The position numbers and the translations under genes were made by a program. Source: Rhodocyclaceae bacterium (GTDB lineage Bacteria; Pseudomonadota; Gammaproteobacteria; Burkholderiales; Rhodocyclaceae). Taken from it: a stretch of 45,604 bases of DNA. The notes beneath the pieces are model-generated. The model made no database searches. It saw only the letters and a list, made by a program, of their open reading frames with translations, and had not been told where the DNA came from. The stretch is from contig JAEUNJ010000095.1 in NCBI GenBank assembly GCA_016791145.1, forward strand, positions 1-45,604, given 5' to 3'. How positions within the stretch are numbered: position 1 is the stretch's first letter; every line of letters starts with the position of its first letter. Below are positions 8,638-16,448 of this stretch, one piece after another.

Positions 8638-9201
8638 ATGAAACTCAAGACCATCGCCCTGTGCGCCGCCGCCGCTTGCAGTCTGGTTGCCGCGCCTGCC
8701 ATGGCCAACTCCCTGGTCTTCCAGGGCGTGACCTTCAACACTTTTGCGGAAGATGCGGACACCCTGCGCCTGGAGATTCTCAACGCCAACGCCGCCACCG
8801 GCAACTGGGCGGGGACGACCTGGTTGAAGGCGTTCGAGATCAAGGACATCGGCACCATCACGGGGGCCAGCATCGTCAGCGGCCCGGGTGGATTCGCGGC
8901 GGACGTGGCCCATGGGCTGGCGGCCAGCGCCGGCTGCACGACCGGCGGCACCAACGGCGCCTGCTTCACGGGCGCGGGCGCCGCCCTGGCGTCGAGCATG
9001 GTCTGGCGGATCGACTTCGCCGGGTCGCCGGATTTCACCGCGCCCCACCTGAAGCTGCAGTTCATGGTGTCTCCGACGCAGTCCAAGGCGACCGGCGACC
9101 TGTTGTCCCAGACCATCGCCGTGCCCGAGCCCGAGACCTATGCCATGATGCTCGCCGGCCTCGGCCTCCTGGGCGCCGTGGCGCGCCGCCGGCGCGGCTG
9201 A
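8638..9201 (+). CDS. PEP-CTERM sorting-domain protein
   Basis: This is a 187-residue exported protein. Residues 1-23 form a signal peptide ending APAMA. The C-terminus is a textbook PEP-CTERM signal: VPEPETYAMML, a short hydrophobic span, and the RRRRG basic tail. Such proteins are recognised by exosortase, cleaved near the PEP motif and usually delivered to the cell surface or exopolysaccharide. The central domain (about 25-155) is Gly, Ala, Thr and Ser rich with few charges and only two cysteines (in GCTTGGTNGACF), and I do not recognise its fold. No exosortase or EPS gene is in the window, so the sorting machinery is elsewhere. A candidate -10 TATAAA is at 8555-8560. It is likely monocistronic. 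Confidence 0.9.
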   Translation: MKLKTIALCAAAACSLVAAPAMANSLVFQGVTFNTFAEDADTLRLEILNANAATGNWAGTTWLKAFEIKDIGTITGASIVSGPGGFAADVAHGLAASAGCTTGGTNGACFTGAGAALASSMVWRIDFAGSPDFTAPHLKLQFMVSPTQSKATGDLLSQTIAVPEPETYAMMLAGLGLLGAVARRRRG

Positions 9202-9221
9202 CCCGCAGCCGCCTGGGCAAG

Positions 9222-9243
9222 GAACGGGGCTTCGGCCCCGTTC
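9222..9243 (+). terminator. Hairpin terminator after the PEP-CTERM gene
   Basis: GAACGGGGC (9222-9230) and GCCCCGTTC (9235-9243) form a perfect 9-bp stem capped by a very stable TTCG loop. The following T content is low, so it may be a pausing or 3'-end stabilising hairpin as much as an intrinsic terminator. It abuts the -35 of the grxD promoter. Confidence 0.6.
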
Positions 9244-9247
9244 TGCG

Positions 9248-9276
9248 TTGACGGGCGTCCCGGCGGGACCTAGAAT
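9248..9276 (+). promoter_or_regulatory. Sigma-70 promoter of grxD
   Basis: TTGACG (9248-9253) and TAGAAT (9271-9276) are spaced by exactly 17 bases, the best promoter in the window. The predicted start is near 9283, about 30 bases before the grxD ATG. Confidence 0.75.
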
Positions 9277-9312
9277 ACCCGACTGTTTCCATCAACAAAT
9301 TCGAGTCCACCC

Positions 9313-9636
9313 ATGTCCGTCCAGGAAAAGATCCACGCCACGGTCACCGGCAATCCCGTTGTCCTTTTCATGAAGGGCACGCCCCAGTTTCCCCAATGCG
9401 GCTTTTCCGCCAGGGCGGTGGAGATCCTCAAGGCCTGCGGGGTAAAGGACTTCGCCTCGGTCAATGTGCTCGCCGACCCGGATGTCCGGCAGGGCATCAA
9501 GGACTATGCGAACTGGCCGACGATCCCCCAGCTCTATGTCAATGGGGAATTCGTCGGCGGCTCCGACATCATGATGGAGATGTACCAGGCCGGCGAGCTC
9601 CAGCAACTCCTCGGCGACCTCGCCAAGACCGCCTGA
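9313..9636 (+). CDS. grxD: Monothiol glutaredoxin, Grx4/GrxD family
   Basis: This 107-residue protein has the monothiol active site CGFS at residues 29-32, preceded by KGTPQFPQ and followed by the glutathione-binding WPTIPQLYVNGEFVGGSD. Grx4-type proteins bind a [2Fe-2S] cluster with glutathione as a bridged dimer and act as iron-sulfur carriers rather than as general disulfide reductases. It has its own strong promoter and is convergent with the fructosamine kinase gene, 25 bases away, so it is probably monocistronic. Confidence 0.97.
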   Translation: MSVQEKIHATVTGNPVVLFMKGTPQFPQCGFSARAVEILKACGVKDFASVNVLADPDVRQGIKDYANWPTIPQLYVNGEFVGGSDIMMEMYQAGELQQLLGDLAKTA

Positions 9637-9661
9637 TCCTGGGGCGGCCCCGCCGGCTGCC

Positions 9662-10555
9662 TCACCCCCGCAGTTCGGCGAGCAGCTTCTCGATCATCCG
9701 GCGTGCCTGGCCCAGGTAGCTGCCGCCGAACAGGTTGTAGTGGTTCAGGATGTGGTACAGGTTGTAGAGGTTCTTGCGGGTCTCGTAGCCCGCATCCAGG
9801 GGCCAGGCGGCGCGATAGGCCGCATAGAAGGATTCGGGGAAGCCGCCGAACAGTTCCGCCATCGCCAGGTCCGCCTCCCGGTCCCCCCGATAGACCGCCG
9901 GATCGTAGATCGCCGGGCGGCCGTCCCCCAGCCGGGAGGCGTTGCCCGACCACAGATCCCCGTGCAGCAGGCTGGGCACGGGCGAATAGTCCACGAAGAA
10001 GGCCGGCGTCTTTTCCGCGAGTTGCAGTCCCCTCTCCACCAGCCGCGGCTCCATCCCGCGCGCCCGGGCCAGGGCCAGTTGCGGCATGAGGCGCAGGTCC
10101 GCGAAGAAGCGGGCCCAGGCCCGCCGGGGTTCGTTCCGCTGGGGGGTGGCGCCGATGAAATTGTCTTCCGGCCACCCGTAGTCCGCCCCGCCGGGTGCCC
10201 GGTGGAGGGTTGCCAGGGCCTCGCCGAGGCGGGATCCGGCGGCCCGGTCCAGCGCTTCCAGGTCCATCCACGCGAGGACCAGGAATGCCTGGTCGGCGGC
10301 AATGCCCCGGGCCACCACGGCCGGGACGGCGATGTCGGCCTGGTTTCCGAGGGCGGCAAGCCCGGCCGCCTCGGCGGCGAACATCGGCGCCGCCGCCGGG
10401 CCATTGGTCTTCACGAAATAGGACCGGCCACCGGCCCGCAGGCGCGCGGCCCGGTGGATCGATCCGCCGCCCACCGGCGCGGTCCCCTCGAATACGGGGC
10501 GCTCCCCGAGGGCCTCGCCGATCGCGTCGAGGATGGCGGGAACGACTGCGTCCAC
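9662..10555 (-). CDS. Fructosamine kinase family protein
   Basis: This is a 297-residue aminoglycoside-phosphotransferase-fold kinase of the fructosamine/ketosamine-3-kinase family, which phosphorylates sugars attached to amines and so promotes repair of glycated proteins or small amines. The catalytic loop is LLHGDLWSGN and the metal-binding Asp lies in PAIYDPAVYRGDREADLAM; GGGSIHRAARL and the lysine in YFVKTN represent the nucleotide-binding part. The GTG at 10555, 10 bases after the upstream kinase stop, gives the family's N-terminus (VDAVVPAI). It is the last gene of the argH-kinase-kinase operon. Whether the bacterial enzyme repairs proteins or uses ribulosamine or erythrulosamine substrates cannot be told from sequence. 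Confidence 0.93.
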   Translation of the reverse strand: MDAVVPAILDAIGEALGERPVFEGTAPVGGGSIHRAARLRAGGRSYFVKTNGPAAAPMFAAEAAGLAALGNQADIAVPAVVARGIAADQAFLVLAWMDLEALDRAAGSRLGEALATLHRAPGGADYGWPEDNFIGATPQRNEPRRAWARFFADLRLMPQLALARARGMEPRLVERGLQLAEKTPAFFVDYSPVPSLLHGDLWSGNASRLGDGRPAIYDPAVYRGDREADLAMAELFGGFPESFYAAYRAAWPLDAGYETRKNLYNLYHILNHYNLFGGSYLGQARRMIEKLLAELRG

Positions 10556-10565
10556 GATGCCGGCC

Positions 10566-11876
10566 TCAGGTCGAGGCGAGCCGGGAATTCGCCTGCGCGA
10601 GGCGTGCCGAGAGCACTTCGAGGAAGGCCTGGTAGAAGTGCATCTGGCAGGCATCCGACGCGTTGCGCAGCGCCTGGCCGGGGATGGTGACCACGCGGGC
10701 GCCGGTCTGGGCGATCACGTCGGCGCCCCGCGTATGGTGGATGCGGCCGATCACCGCCATCTCGCCGAAGCACTCGCCGGCGGTCAGCACGCTGAGCAGG
10801 CGCCCCCGCTTCAGGACCCTCAGCTCGCCATCGACGACGAAGCAGAAGAAATCCCCGGATTCCCCGTCCTTCATGATGATGGTATCGGGGCTCACCTCGT
10901 CCCAGGCCGAGAAGCGCACCACCTCCCAGATCTCGACATCGGAGAAATCGTAGAAGAAGGGCAGGCCCCGCAGCGTCTCGAACTTCTCGCTGTCCGCGAA
11001 TTCGCTGCGCCGCGCCGAGAGCTGCCGGTTGCGGAAGGCCTGGGCCAGGTCGTGGGCGAAGGCATCCCAGCTGGCATAGCGCGCCTCCAGGTCCTTCTGC
11101 ATGGCTCGGGCCACCACAGAATCCAGGCTGACCGGGATCCCGCCGCGGAAGGCCGAGGGCGGCGGCGCATCGGTGTTGGTGATCTGGTACACCATGCTGA
11201 AATTGTTGCTGGCCTGGAAGGGCAGGCGTCCGGCCAGGAGCTGGTACATGACGACGCCGAGGGAGTAGATGTCCGTCTGGTGGTTGAGCGGCATCTCCCG
11301 CACCTGTTGCGGCGACATGTAGGCCGGCGATCCGACCCCGGAAACCTGGGTCTGGGTCTGGTCGCCGGTGTTGAGGATGGCGGCGCCGAAATCCGAGATC
11401 TTGATGTCGCCCGAGGCATCGCCGCCCGAGGCGTCGCCGGAGGCCAGCAGGATGTTGGCCGGCTTGATGTCCCGGTGCGTGATCCCGAGGCGGTAGGCGT
11501 AATCCAGCGCCCGCGTGCACTTGAAGATGATCTCCACGACCCGGTCCACCGGCAGCAGGCGGTCGGGCGTGCAGAACTGCTCCAGGGTGCCGCCGGGCAC
11601 GTATTCCATGACCACGTAGCTGACGTTGTCGTCCACCACGGCGTCGTAGATCTGCACGATGTGCGGATGCACCAGCTTGCCGGCCAGCGATGCCTCGTTC
11701 ATCAGCAGGTGCCGGTAGAGCCGGCCCCGTTCCCGGTCCTTGAGGACCTCGGGGAAGATCAGCTTGATCGCGACCTCGCGCTGGGCGAAGGGGTCGTAGC
11801 CGAGGAAGACCCTGGACGTGGCGCCCTCGCCGAGCACGCCGCGGACGAGGTACTTGCCTATCCGTTCGCCGTTCAT
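10566..11876 (-). CDS. Ser/Thr protein kinase with C-terminal cyclic-nucleotide-binding domain (A)
   Basis: The 436-residue soluble protein joins a Hanks-type kinase (about 1-285) to a cNMP-binding-like domain (about 300-420). Kinase elements are all present: glycine loop GEGATSRVFLG, Lys38, helix-C Glu61, HRDIKPAN with Asp136, and DFG at 162-164. The usual MSPEQ of bacterial kinases reads MSPQQ, so the APE glutamate is Gln190. The cNMP domain retains FGE (370-372) and the phosphate-binding-cassette Arg383, so ligand binding is plausible. The ATG at 11876 overlaps the stop of kinase B by four bases (ATGA). There is no membrane span, unlike most bacterial receptor kinases, so the cNMP module is the likely sensor. 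Ligand and substrates are unknown. Confidence 0.92.
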   Translation of the reverse strand: MNGERIGKYLVRGVLGEGATSRVFLGYDPFAQREVAIKLIFPEVLKDRERGRLYRHLLMNEASLAGKLVHPHIVQIYDAVVDDNVSYVVMEYVPGGTLEQFCTPDRLLPVDRVVEIIFKCTRALDYAYRLGITHRDIKPANILLASGDASGGDASGDIKISDFGAAILNTGDQTQTQVSGVGSPAYMSPQQVREMPLNHQTDIYSLGVVMYQLLAGRLPFQASNNFSMVYQITNTDAPPPSAFRGGIPVSLDSVVARAMQKDLEARYASWDAFAHDLAQAFRNRQLSARRSEFADSEKFETLRGLPFFYDFSDVEIWEVVRFSAWDEVSPDTIIMKDGESGDFFCFVVDGELRVLKRGRLLSVLTAGECFGEMAVIGRIHHTRGADVIAQTGARVVTIPGQALRNASDACQMHFYQAFLEVLSARLAQANSRLAST

Positions 11877-13180
11877 AGGGCCGCGGAAGTGAGCCGGGTA
11901 TTGGCCAGGTTGAGGCGTTCGACGAGGATGCGCAGGAAGGCCCGGTCGAAGCTGTGCCGCGTCGATTGGGAGGCCCGGTTCAAGGCTTCGGTGCCGATGG
12001 TCACGAGGGTCCCGGCACCCATGGCGATCACGTCGGCGCCCCGGGTGCCCTGGTCCGGCGTCAGGTAGGCCATCTCGCCGAAGCATTCGCCGGAGGACAG
12101 GACGTTGAGCAGCTTGCCCTGCTTGGTCACCCGCACCTCGCCCGTGGCGAGCACCGAGAACGTGTCCCCGGGGTCCCCCTCGCGCATCAGCACGTCGCCG
12201 GCCCCCACCCGCCGCCATTCGGAGAAGCGGAGGATTTCCCAGAGTTCCACGTCGGAGAAATCGCGGAAGAAAGACAGGCCGCGAAGCAGGTTGAACTTCT
12301 CGCTGTCGGAAATGCGGCTCGCCCGCATCTCCGCCAGGTGTTCGTTGCGGAAGGCCTCGGCCAGGTCGAAGGAGAACTCGTTCCAGGTCGCATAGCGGTC
12401 GTCGAGGGACTTCTTCAGGGCCTTGGCGACGATGGCGTCCACGCTCGCCGGAATGTCCTGACGCAGGCTGGAAGGCGGCGGCGGATCCGTATTGACGATC
12501 TGGTAGATGATGCTGAAGTTGTTGCTGCCCTGGAAGGGGAGCGTGCCGGTCAGCAGCTGATAGAAGACCACGCCCAGGGAGAAGATGTCCGACTGGTGGT
12601 TCAGCGGGTGTTCCTTGACCTGCTGGGGCGACATGTAGGCGGGCGATCCGATGCCCGCCACCTGGGTCTGGTCCGAGGAGACGGTCAGGGCCGCGCCGAA
12701 GTCGGAGATCTTCACGTCGGTGCCTTCCTCGCTCTCGCTGCCGCGCAGGATGTTGGCCGGCTTCAGGTCCCGGTGGATCACGCCGAGGCGATGGGCGAAA
12801 TCCAGCGCCCGCGTGCATTTGAAGATCATCTCCACCACGTCGGAGACGGGCAGCAGCCGCCCCGGGGTCGCGTACGGCTCCAGCGTCCCGCCCGGCACGT
12901 ACTCCATGACGATGTAGCTCGGTTCGCCCTTGCGCTCGTCGCCGACGACGGCGTCGTAGATCTGCACGATGTGCGGGTGGTTCAGCTTCCCGGCCAGGGA
13001 GGCTTCGGTGATGAACAGCTTGCGGGAGAGCTTGCCGCTCTCTCCGTCGGCGAAGGCGCCCGGATCGACGGCCTTGATCGCCACGTCCCGGTCCGAGAAG
13101 GGGTCGTGGCCGAGATAGACGGTTGCCGTGGCCCCCTTGCCGAGGGTCTTGAGGATCCGGTACTTGCCGAGTTGTTCCAT
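11873..13180 (-). CDS. Ser/Thr protein kinase with C-terminal cyclic-nucleotide-binding domain (B)
   Basis: This is a 435-residue paralogue of the following gene with the same architecture: kinase (about 1-283) and cNMP-binding-like domain (about 295-420). It has GKGATATVYLG, Lys36, Glu59, HRDLKPAN with Asp138, and DFG at 160-162; again MSPQQ replaces MSPEQ (Gln186). The cNMP domain has FGE (367-369) and Arg380. The ATG at 13180 is two bases after the argH stop. The two kinases keep near-identical blocks such as VMEYVPGGTLE and IFKCTRALD, pointing to a tandem duplication, but they differ in the cNMP pocket and in the helix-C region, so they may answer different signals. Confidence 0.92.
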   Translation of the reverse strand: MEQLGKYRILKTLGKGATATVYLGHDPFSDRDVAIKAVDPGAFADGESGKLSRKLFITEASLAGKLNHPHIVQIYDAVVGDERKGEPSYIVMEYVPGGTLEPYATPGRLLPVSDVVEMIFKCTRALDFAHRLGVIHRDLKPANILRGSESEEGTDVKISDFGAALTVSSDQTQVAGIGSPAYMSPQQVKEHPLNHQSDIFSLGVVFYQLLTGTLPFQGSNNFSIIYQIVNTDPPPPSSLRQDIPASVDAIVAKALKKSLDDRYATWNEFSFDLAEAFRNEHLAEMRASRISDSEKFNLLRGLSFFRDFSDVELWEILRFSEWRRVGAGDVLMREGDPGDTFSVLATGEVRVTKQGKLLNVLSSGECFGEMAYLTPDQGTRGADVIAMGAGTLVTIGTEALNRASQSTRHSFDRAFLRILVERLNLANTRLTSAAL

Positions 13181-13182
13181 CG

Positions 13183-14586
13183 TCAGAGGGCCGCCCGCCT
13201 GCGGGCGATGGCGGCCCTCACCCGGGCCGGCGCCGTGCCGCCCGCGTGGTCCCGGGCGGCCAGGGAACCTTCCACGGTCAATACCGAGAACACGTCCTCG
13301 CCGACCAGTGACGAGAAGCCGCGCAGATCGTCGATTCCCAGGTCGGCCAGGTCGCATCCGCGCGCCTCCGCCGCCCGCACGGCCCGCGCGACGGCTTCGT
13401 GCGCGTCACGGAAAGGCAGGCCCTTCTTCACCAGGTAGTCGGCGAGATCGGTGGCCGTCGCATGCCCCTGGCCGAGGGCGGACCGCATGGCATCGGGCTT
13501 CACCCGGATGCCCGGCACCAGGTCGGCAAAGATGCGCAGGGTGTCGATCAGCGTGTCCGCGGTGTCGAACAGGGGCTCCTTGTCCTCCTGGTTGTCCTTG
13601 TTGTACGCCAGGGGCTGCCCCTTCATCAGGGTCAGCAGCGCCATCAGGTGGCCATAGACCCGGCCGGTCTTGCCCCGCGCCAGTTCGGGCACGTCCGGGT
13701 TCTTCTTCTGGGGCATGATGGAAGAGCCGGTGCAGAACCGGTCGGCCAGATCGATGAACCCCACCCGCGGACTCATCCAGAGGATCAGTTCCTCCGAAAA
13801 GCGCGACACGTGCATCATCGCGATGGCGGCGGCGCCGGCGAACTCGATGGCGAAATCCCGGTCGGATACGGCGTCGAGGGAGTTCTCGCAGACGGCATCG
13901 AAACCCAGTTCCCGGGCCACGGACTCCCGGTCGATCGGGAAGCTGGTGCCGGCCAGCGCCGCCGCTCCCAGGGGCAGGCGGTTGGTGCGCCGGCGGCAGT
14001 CGGCGAAGCGCTCCCTGTCCCGCGCCAACATCTCGGCATAGGCGAGCAGGTGATGGCCGAAGGTCACCGGCTGCGCCACCTGCAGGTGCGTGAATCCCGG
14101 CAGCGGCGTTTCCGCATGGACCTCGGCCACGTCCAGGAGCACCCGGATCAGGTCCTTCAGCAGGCCATCCACCGCGTCGATGGCGTCGCGCAGCCAGAGG
14201 CGGATGTCGGTGGCGACCTGGTCGTTGCGCGAGCGGCCCGTGTGCAGCCGCTTGCCGGCGTCGCCCACCAGGGCGGTGAGCCGCTTCTCGATATTCAGGT
14301 GGACGTCCTCGTCGTCCAGGTTCCAGGCGAAGCTGCCGGCCTCGATCTCCTCACGGATGGCCGCCATGCCGGCCTCGATGGCGTCCAGGTCGCTGCCGCC
14401 GATGATCCCCTGCCGGGCCAGCATCCGGGCGTGGGCCAGGGAGCCGCGGATGTCCTGCAGCGCCATGCGGCGGTCGAAGAAGACGGAGGCGGTGTAACGC
14501 TTCACCAGGTCCGACACGGGTTCGGCGAAGCGGCCGGACCAGGCCTTGCCCGCCTCGTTGGCGGAGGCCCCCTTTGGTTCTGTCAT
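13183..14586 (-). CDS. argH: Argininosuccinate lyase
   Basis: ArgH splits argininosuccinate into arginine and fumarate, the last step of arginine synthesis. The 467-residue protein carries the superfamily signature [15 protein letters not shown] with the catalytic serine, the [12 protein letters not shown] segment and the [13 protein letters not shown] histidine loop. The ATG at 14586 faces algZ divergently. The two kinase genes follow with a 2-base gap, so arginine synthesis and a kinase pair share a transcript. The argH-algZ-algR-hemC neighbourhood is conserved from Pseudomonas to beta-proteobacteria. Confidence 0.97.
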   Translation of the reverse strand: MTEPKGASANEAGKAWSGRFAEPVSDLVKRYTASVFFDRRMALQDIRGSLAHARMLARQGIIGGSDLDAIEAGMAAIREEIEAGSFAWNLDDEDVHLNIEKRLTALVGDAGKRLHTGRSRNDQVATDIRLWLRDAIDAVDGLLKDLIRVLLDVAEVHAETPLPGFTHLQVAQPVTFGHHLLAYAEMLARDRERFADCRRRTNRLPLGAAALAGTSFPIDRESVARELGFDAVCENSLDAVSDRDFAIEFAGAAAIAMMHVSRFSEELILWMSPRVGFIDLADRFCTGSSIMPQKKNPDVPELARGKTGRVYGHLMALLTLMKGQPLAYNKDNQEDKEPLFDTADTLIDTLRIFADLVPGIRVKPDAMRSALGQGHATATDLADYLVKKGLPFRDAHEAVARAVRAAEARGCDLADLGIDDLRGFSSLVGEDVFSVLTVEGSLAARDHAGGTAPARVRAAIARRRAAL

Positions 14587-14634
14587 AATGAAATCGCCGT
14601 TGAACCGCAAGCCGCGCGGAATATGCGGCCCGCC

Positions 14635-15666
14635 ATGGACAAAACGGAAAGTATACGGGAAAACCTCTCCCATCCCCGGCTGCCGGACTTCTGCAACCTG
14701 GGGGTGATGCTCCGGATTCTCCTGGGGACGAACGTCCTCGGACTGCTGGCGGCGTTGGCCCGCAACCGGCGGATCGCCGACCTGGGATCCGAGGTGGTGG
14801 AGCTGGCCGCGACCCTGGAGCCGACGGTCATCGGCTCCCTGCTCCTGCTGTGCCTGCTGCGCCCCGTCCTCCGGCGCTGCGCCTACCCGGCGGGAATCGC
14901 CGTGGTGATCGCCGCATCCGCGGGAACAGCGGTGCTCGTGGCCTGGATCGCCGCGCCCCTTGCCGCCGCGACCGGCGGCCGGGAGAACGGCCTGGAGGCG
15001 GGGTTCTGGGCCGCCGTGGCTGCCGGGGCGCTGCTGGCCTATTTCCGCTGCCAGGCCCAGGCGCGTTCGCCCGCACTGACCGAGGCGCGCCTGATGGCCC
15101 TCACCGCGCGCATCCGTCCCCATTTCCTGTTCAACAGCCTGAACGCGGTGCTCGGCGTCATCCGGTCGGATCCGCGCCGGGCGGAGTCGGCCCTGGAGGA
15201 GTTGTCCGATCTCTTCCGCGTGCTCATGCGCGACAACCGGGACCTGGTTGCCCTGTCCGAGGAGATCGCCCTGGCGCGGCAGTATCTGGACCTGGAGCGC
15301 CTGCGCCTGGGGGATCGCCTGAAGGTGCGGTGGGAGGTGGATTCCTGCCCACCGGACGCCCTGGTGCCGCCGCTGATGCTGCAACCCCTGCTGGAGAACG
15401 CGGTCTACCACGGCATAGAGCCCCTGGGTGAGGCGGCCGAGATCCGGATATCGCTGGCGCGCGTCGGCGACCGCATCCGCCTCGAACTGGCGAATCCGTT
15501 TTCCGAGGCCCACGCCAGCCACCACGGGAACCGGATGGCGCTCGCCAACATCCGCGAAAGGCTGCTGTTGTTCTTCGACCTGGAGGCGAGCATGAGCACC
15601 GGCGCGGAAGGGCATCGCTACGTGGTCCGCATCGAGCTTCCATACCGCAAGGAGAAGACCCAATGA
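14635..15666 (+). CDS. algZ: LytS/AlgZ-type sensor histidine kinase
   Basis: This 343-residue inner-membrane sensor has four predicted spans (about residues 22-43, 63-82, 86-110 and 122-138) and a cytoplasmic His_kinase domain. The H-box [13 protein letters not shown] places the phospho-acceptor at His163, and [16 protein letters not shown] is the N-box of the ATPase. This is the AlgZ/FimS/LytS class without a separate HisKA domain. An in-frame ATG at 14623 is an equally possible start; neither has a strong ribosome site. The stop overlaps algR (ATGA, 15663-15666). In Pseudomonas AlgZ-AlgR controls type IV pili and alginate; the target here is unknown. Confidence 0.93.
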   Translation: MDKTESIRENLSHPRLPDFCNLGVMLRILLGTNVLGLLAALARNRRIADLGSEVVELAATLEPTVIGSLLLLCLLRPVLRRCAYPAGIAVVIAASAGTAVLVAWIAAPLAAATGGRENGLEAGFWAAVAAGALLAYFRCQAQARSPALTEARLMALTARIRPHFLFNSLNAVLGVIRSDPRRAESALEELSDLFRVLMRDNRDLVALSEEIALARQYLDLERLRLGDRLKVRWEVDSCPPDALVPPLMLQPLLENAVYHGIEPLGEAAEIRISLARVGDRIRLELANPFSEAHASHHGNRMALANIRERLLLFFDLEASMSTGAEGHRYVVRIELPYRKEKTQ

Positions 15667-16427
15667 CATCTTCCCGCCTGCCCCTGCGCATCCTGGTCGT
15701 GGACGACGAGGCGCCGGCCCGGGCGCGCCTCCGGGATCTGCTTGCCGACATCGGGCCGAACTTGCCGAACCTCGTTGTCGGAGAGGCCGCGGACGGCGCC
15801 GAGGCCCTGGAGGTCCTGGGGAGGATGGATGCCGACGTGGTCCTCACCGACATCCGGATGCCGCGCATGGACGGGATAGAACTGGCGCGGCATCTGGCGC
15901 GCCGGGCGGACCCCCCCGCGGTCATCTTCGTCACCGCTTACGACCAGTACGCGGTGAAGGCCTTCGAACTGGCGGCGACCGACTACCTGATGAAGCCGGT
16001 GCGGGCCGCCCGCCTGGCCGATGCCGTGGCCAAGGCGAAGCGGGGCTCCCCCTCGACGGAAGAACTGCGGCGGCTGGCCCCCGGCGGCCGGCAATTCCTC
16101 CATTCGGTGGAGCGCGGGCGCATCCTGCTCGTGCCAGTGCCGGACATTCTCTATCTCAAGGCCGAGCTCAAGTACGTCACCGCCCGGACGGCGGAGCGGG
16201 AGTACCTGCTGGAGGAGTCCCTGACCCATCTGGAAGACGAATTCGGCGAACGATTCCTGCGCGTGCACCGGAATTGCCTCGTGGCCCGGGAGGCCGTAAC
16301 GGGTTGCGAGCGGACCACCGGGGAGGACGGCGAGATCCACTGGGAGGTGTTGCTGCGCGGGCTCGCCGAGCGGCTTCCGGTCAGCCGCCGCCAATGGCCC
16401 CAGGTGAAGGCCATCCTGCGCGACTAG
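15663..16427 (+). CDS. algR: LytTR-family response regulator AlgR
   Basis: The 254-residue regulator has a receiver domain (about 9-125) with the acidic pair Asp14-Asp15, phospho-acceptor Asp63 in [12 protein letters not shown], Thr91 and Lys111 (YLMKP). A LytTR DNA-binding domain follows (about 150-250; [15 protein letters not shown] is typical). It is translationally coupled to algZ by an ATGA overlap and is the cognate partner. Downstream, ppc runs on the other strand and ends 21 bases away. A short GCCCG/CGGGC hairpin at 16427-16439 without a T-run is all that lies between. Confidence 0.94.
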   Translation: MTSSRLPLRILVVDDEAPARARLRDLLADIGPNLPNLVVGEAADGAEALEVLGRMDADVVLTDIRMPRMDGIELARHLARRADPPAVIFVTAYDQYAVKAFELAATDYLMKPVRAARLADAVAKAKRGSPSTEELRRLAPGGRQFLHSVERGRILLVPVPDILYLKAELKYVTARTAEREYLLEESLTHLEDEFGERFLRVHRNCLVAREAVTGCERTTGEDGEIHWEVLLRGLAERLPVSRRQWPQVKAILRD

Positions 16428-16448
16428 CCCGGATCGGGCGCCCCCGGC

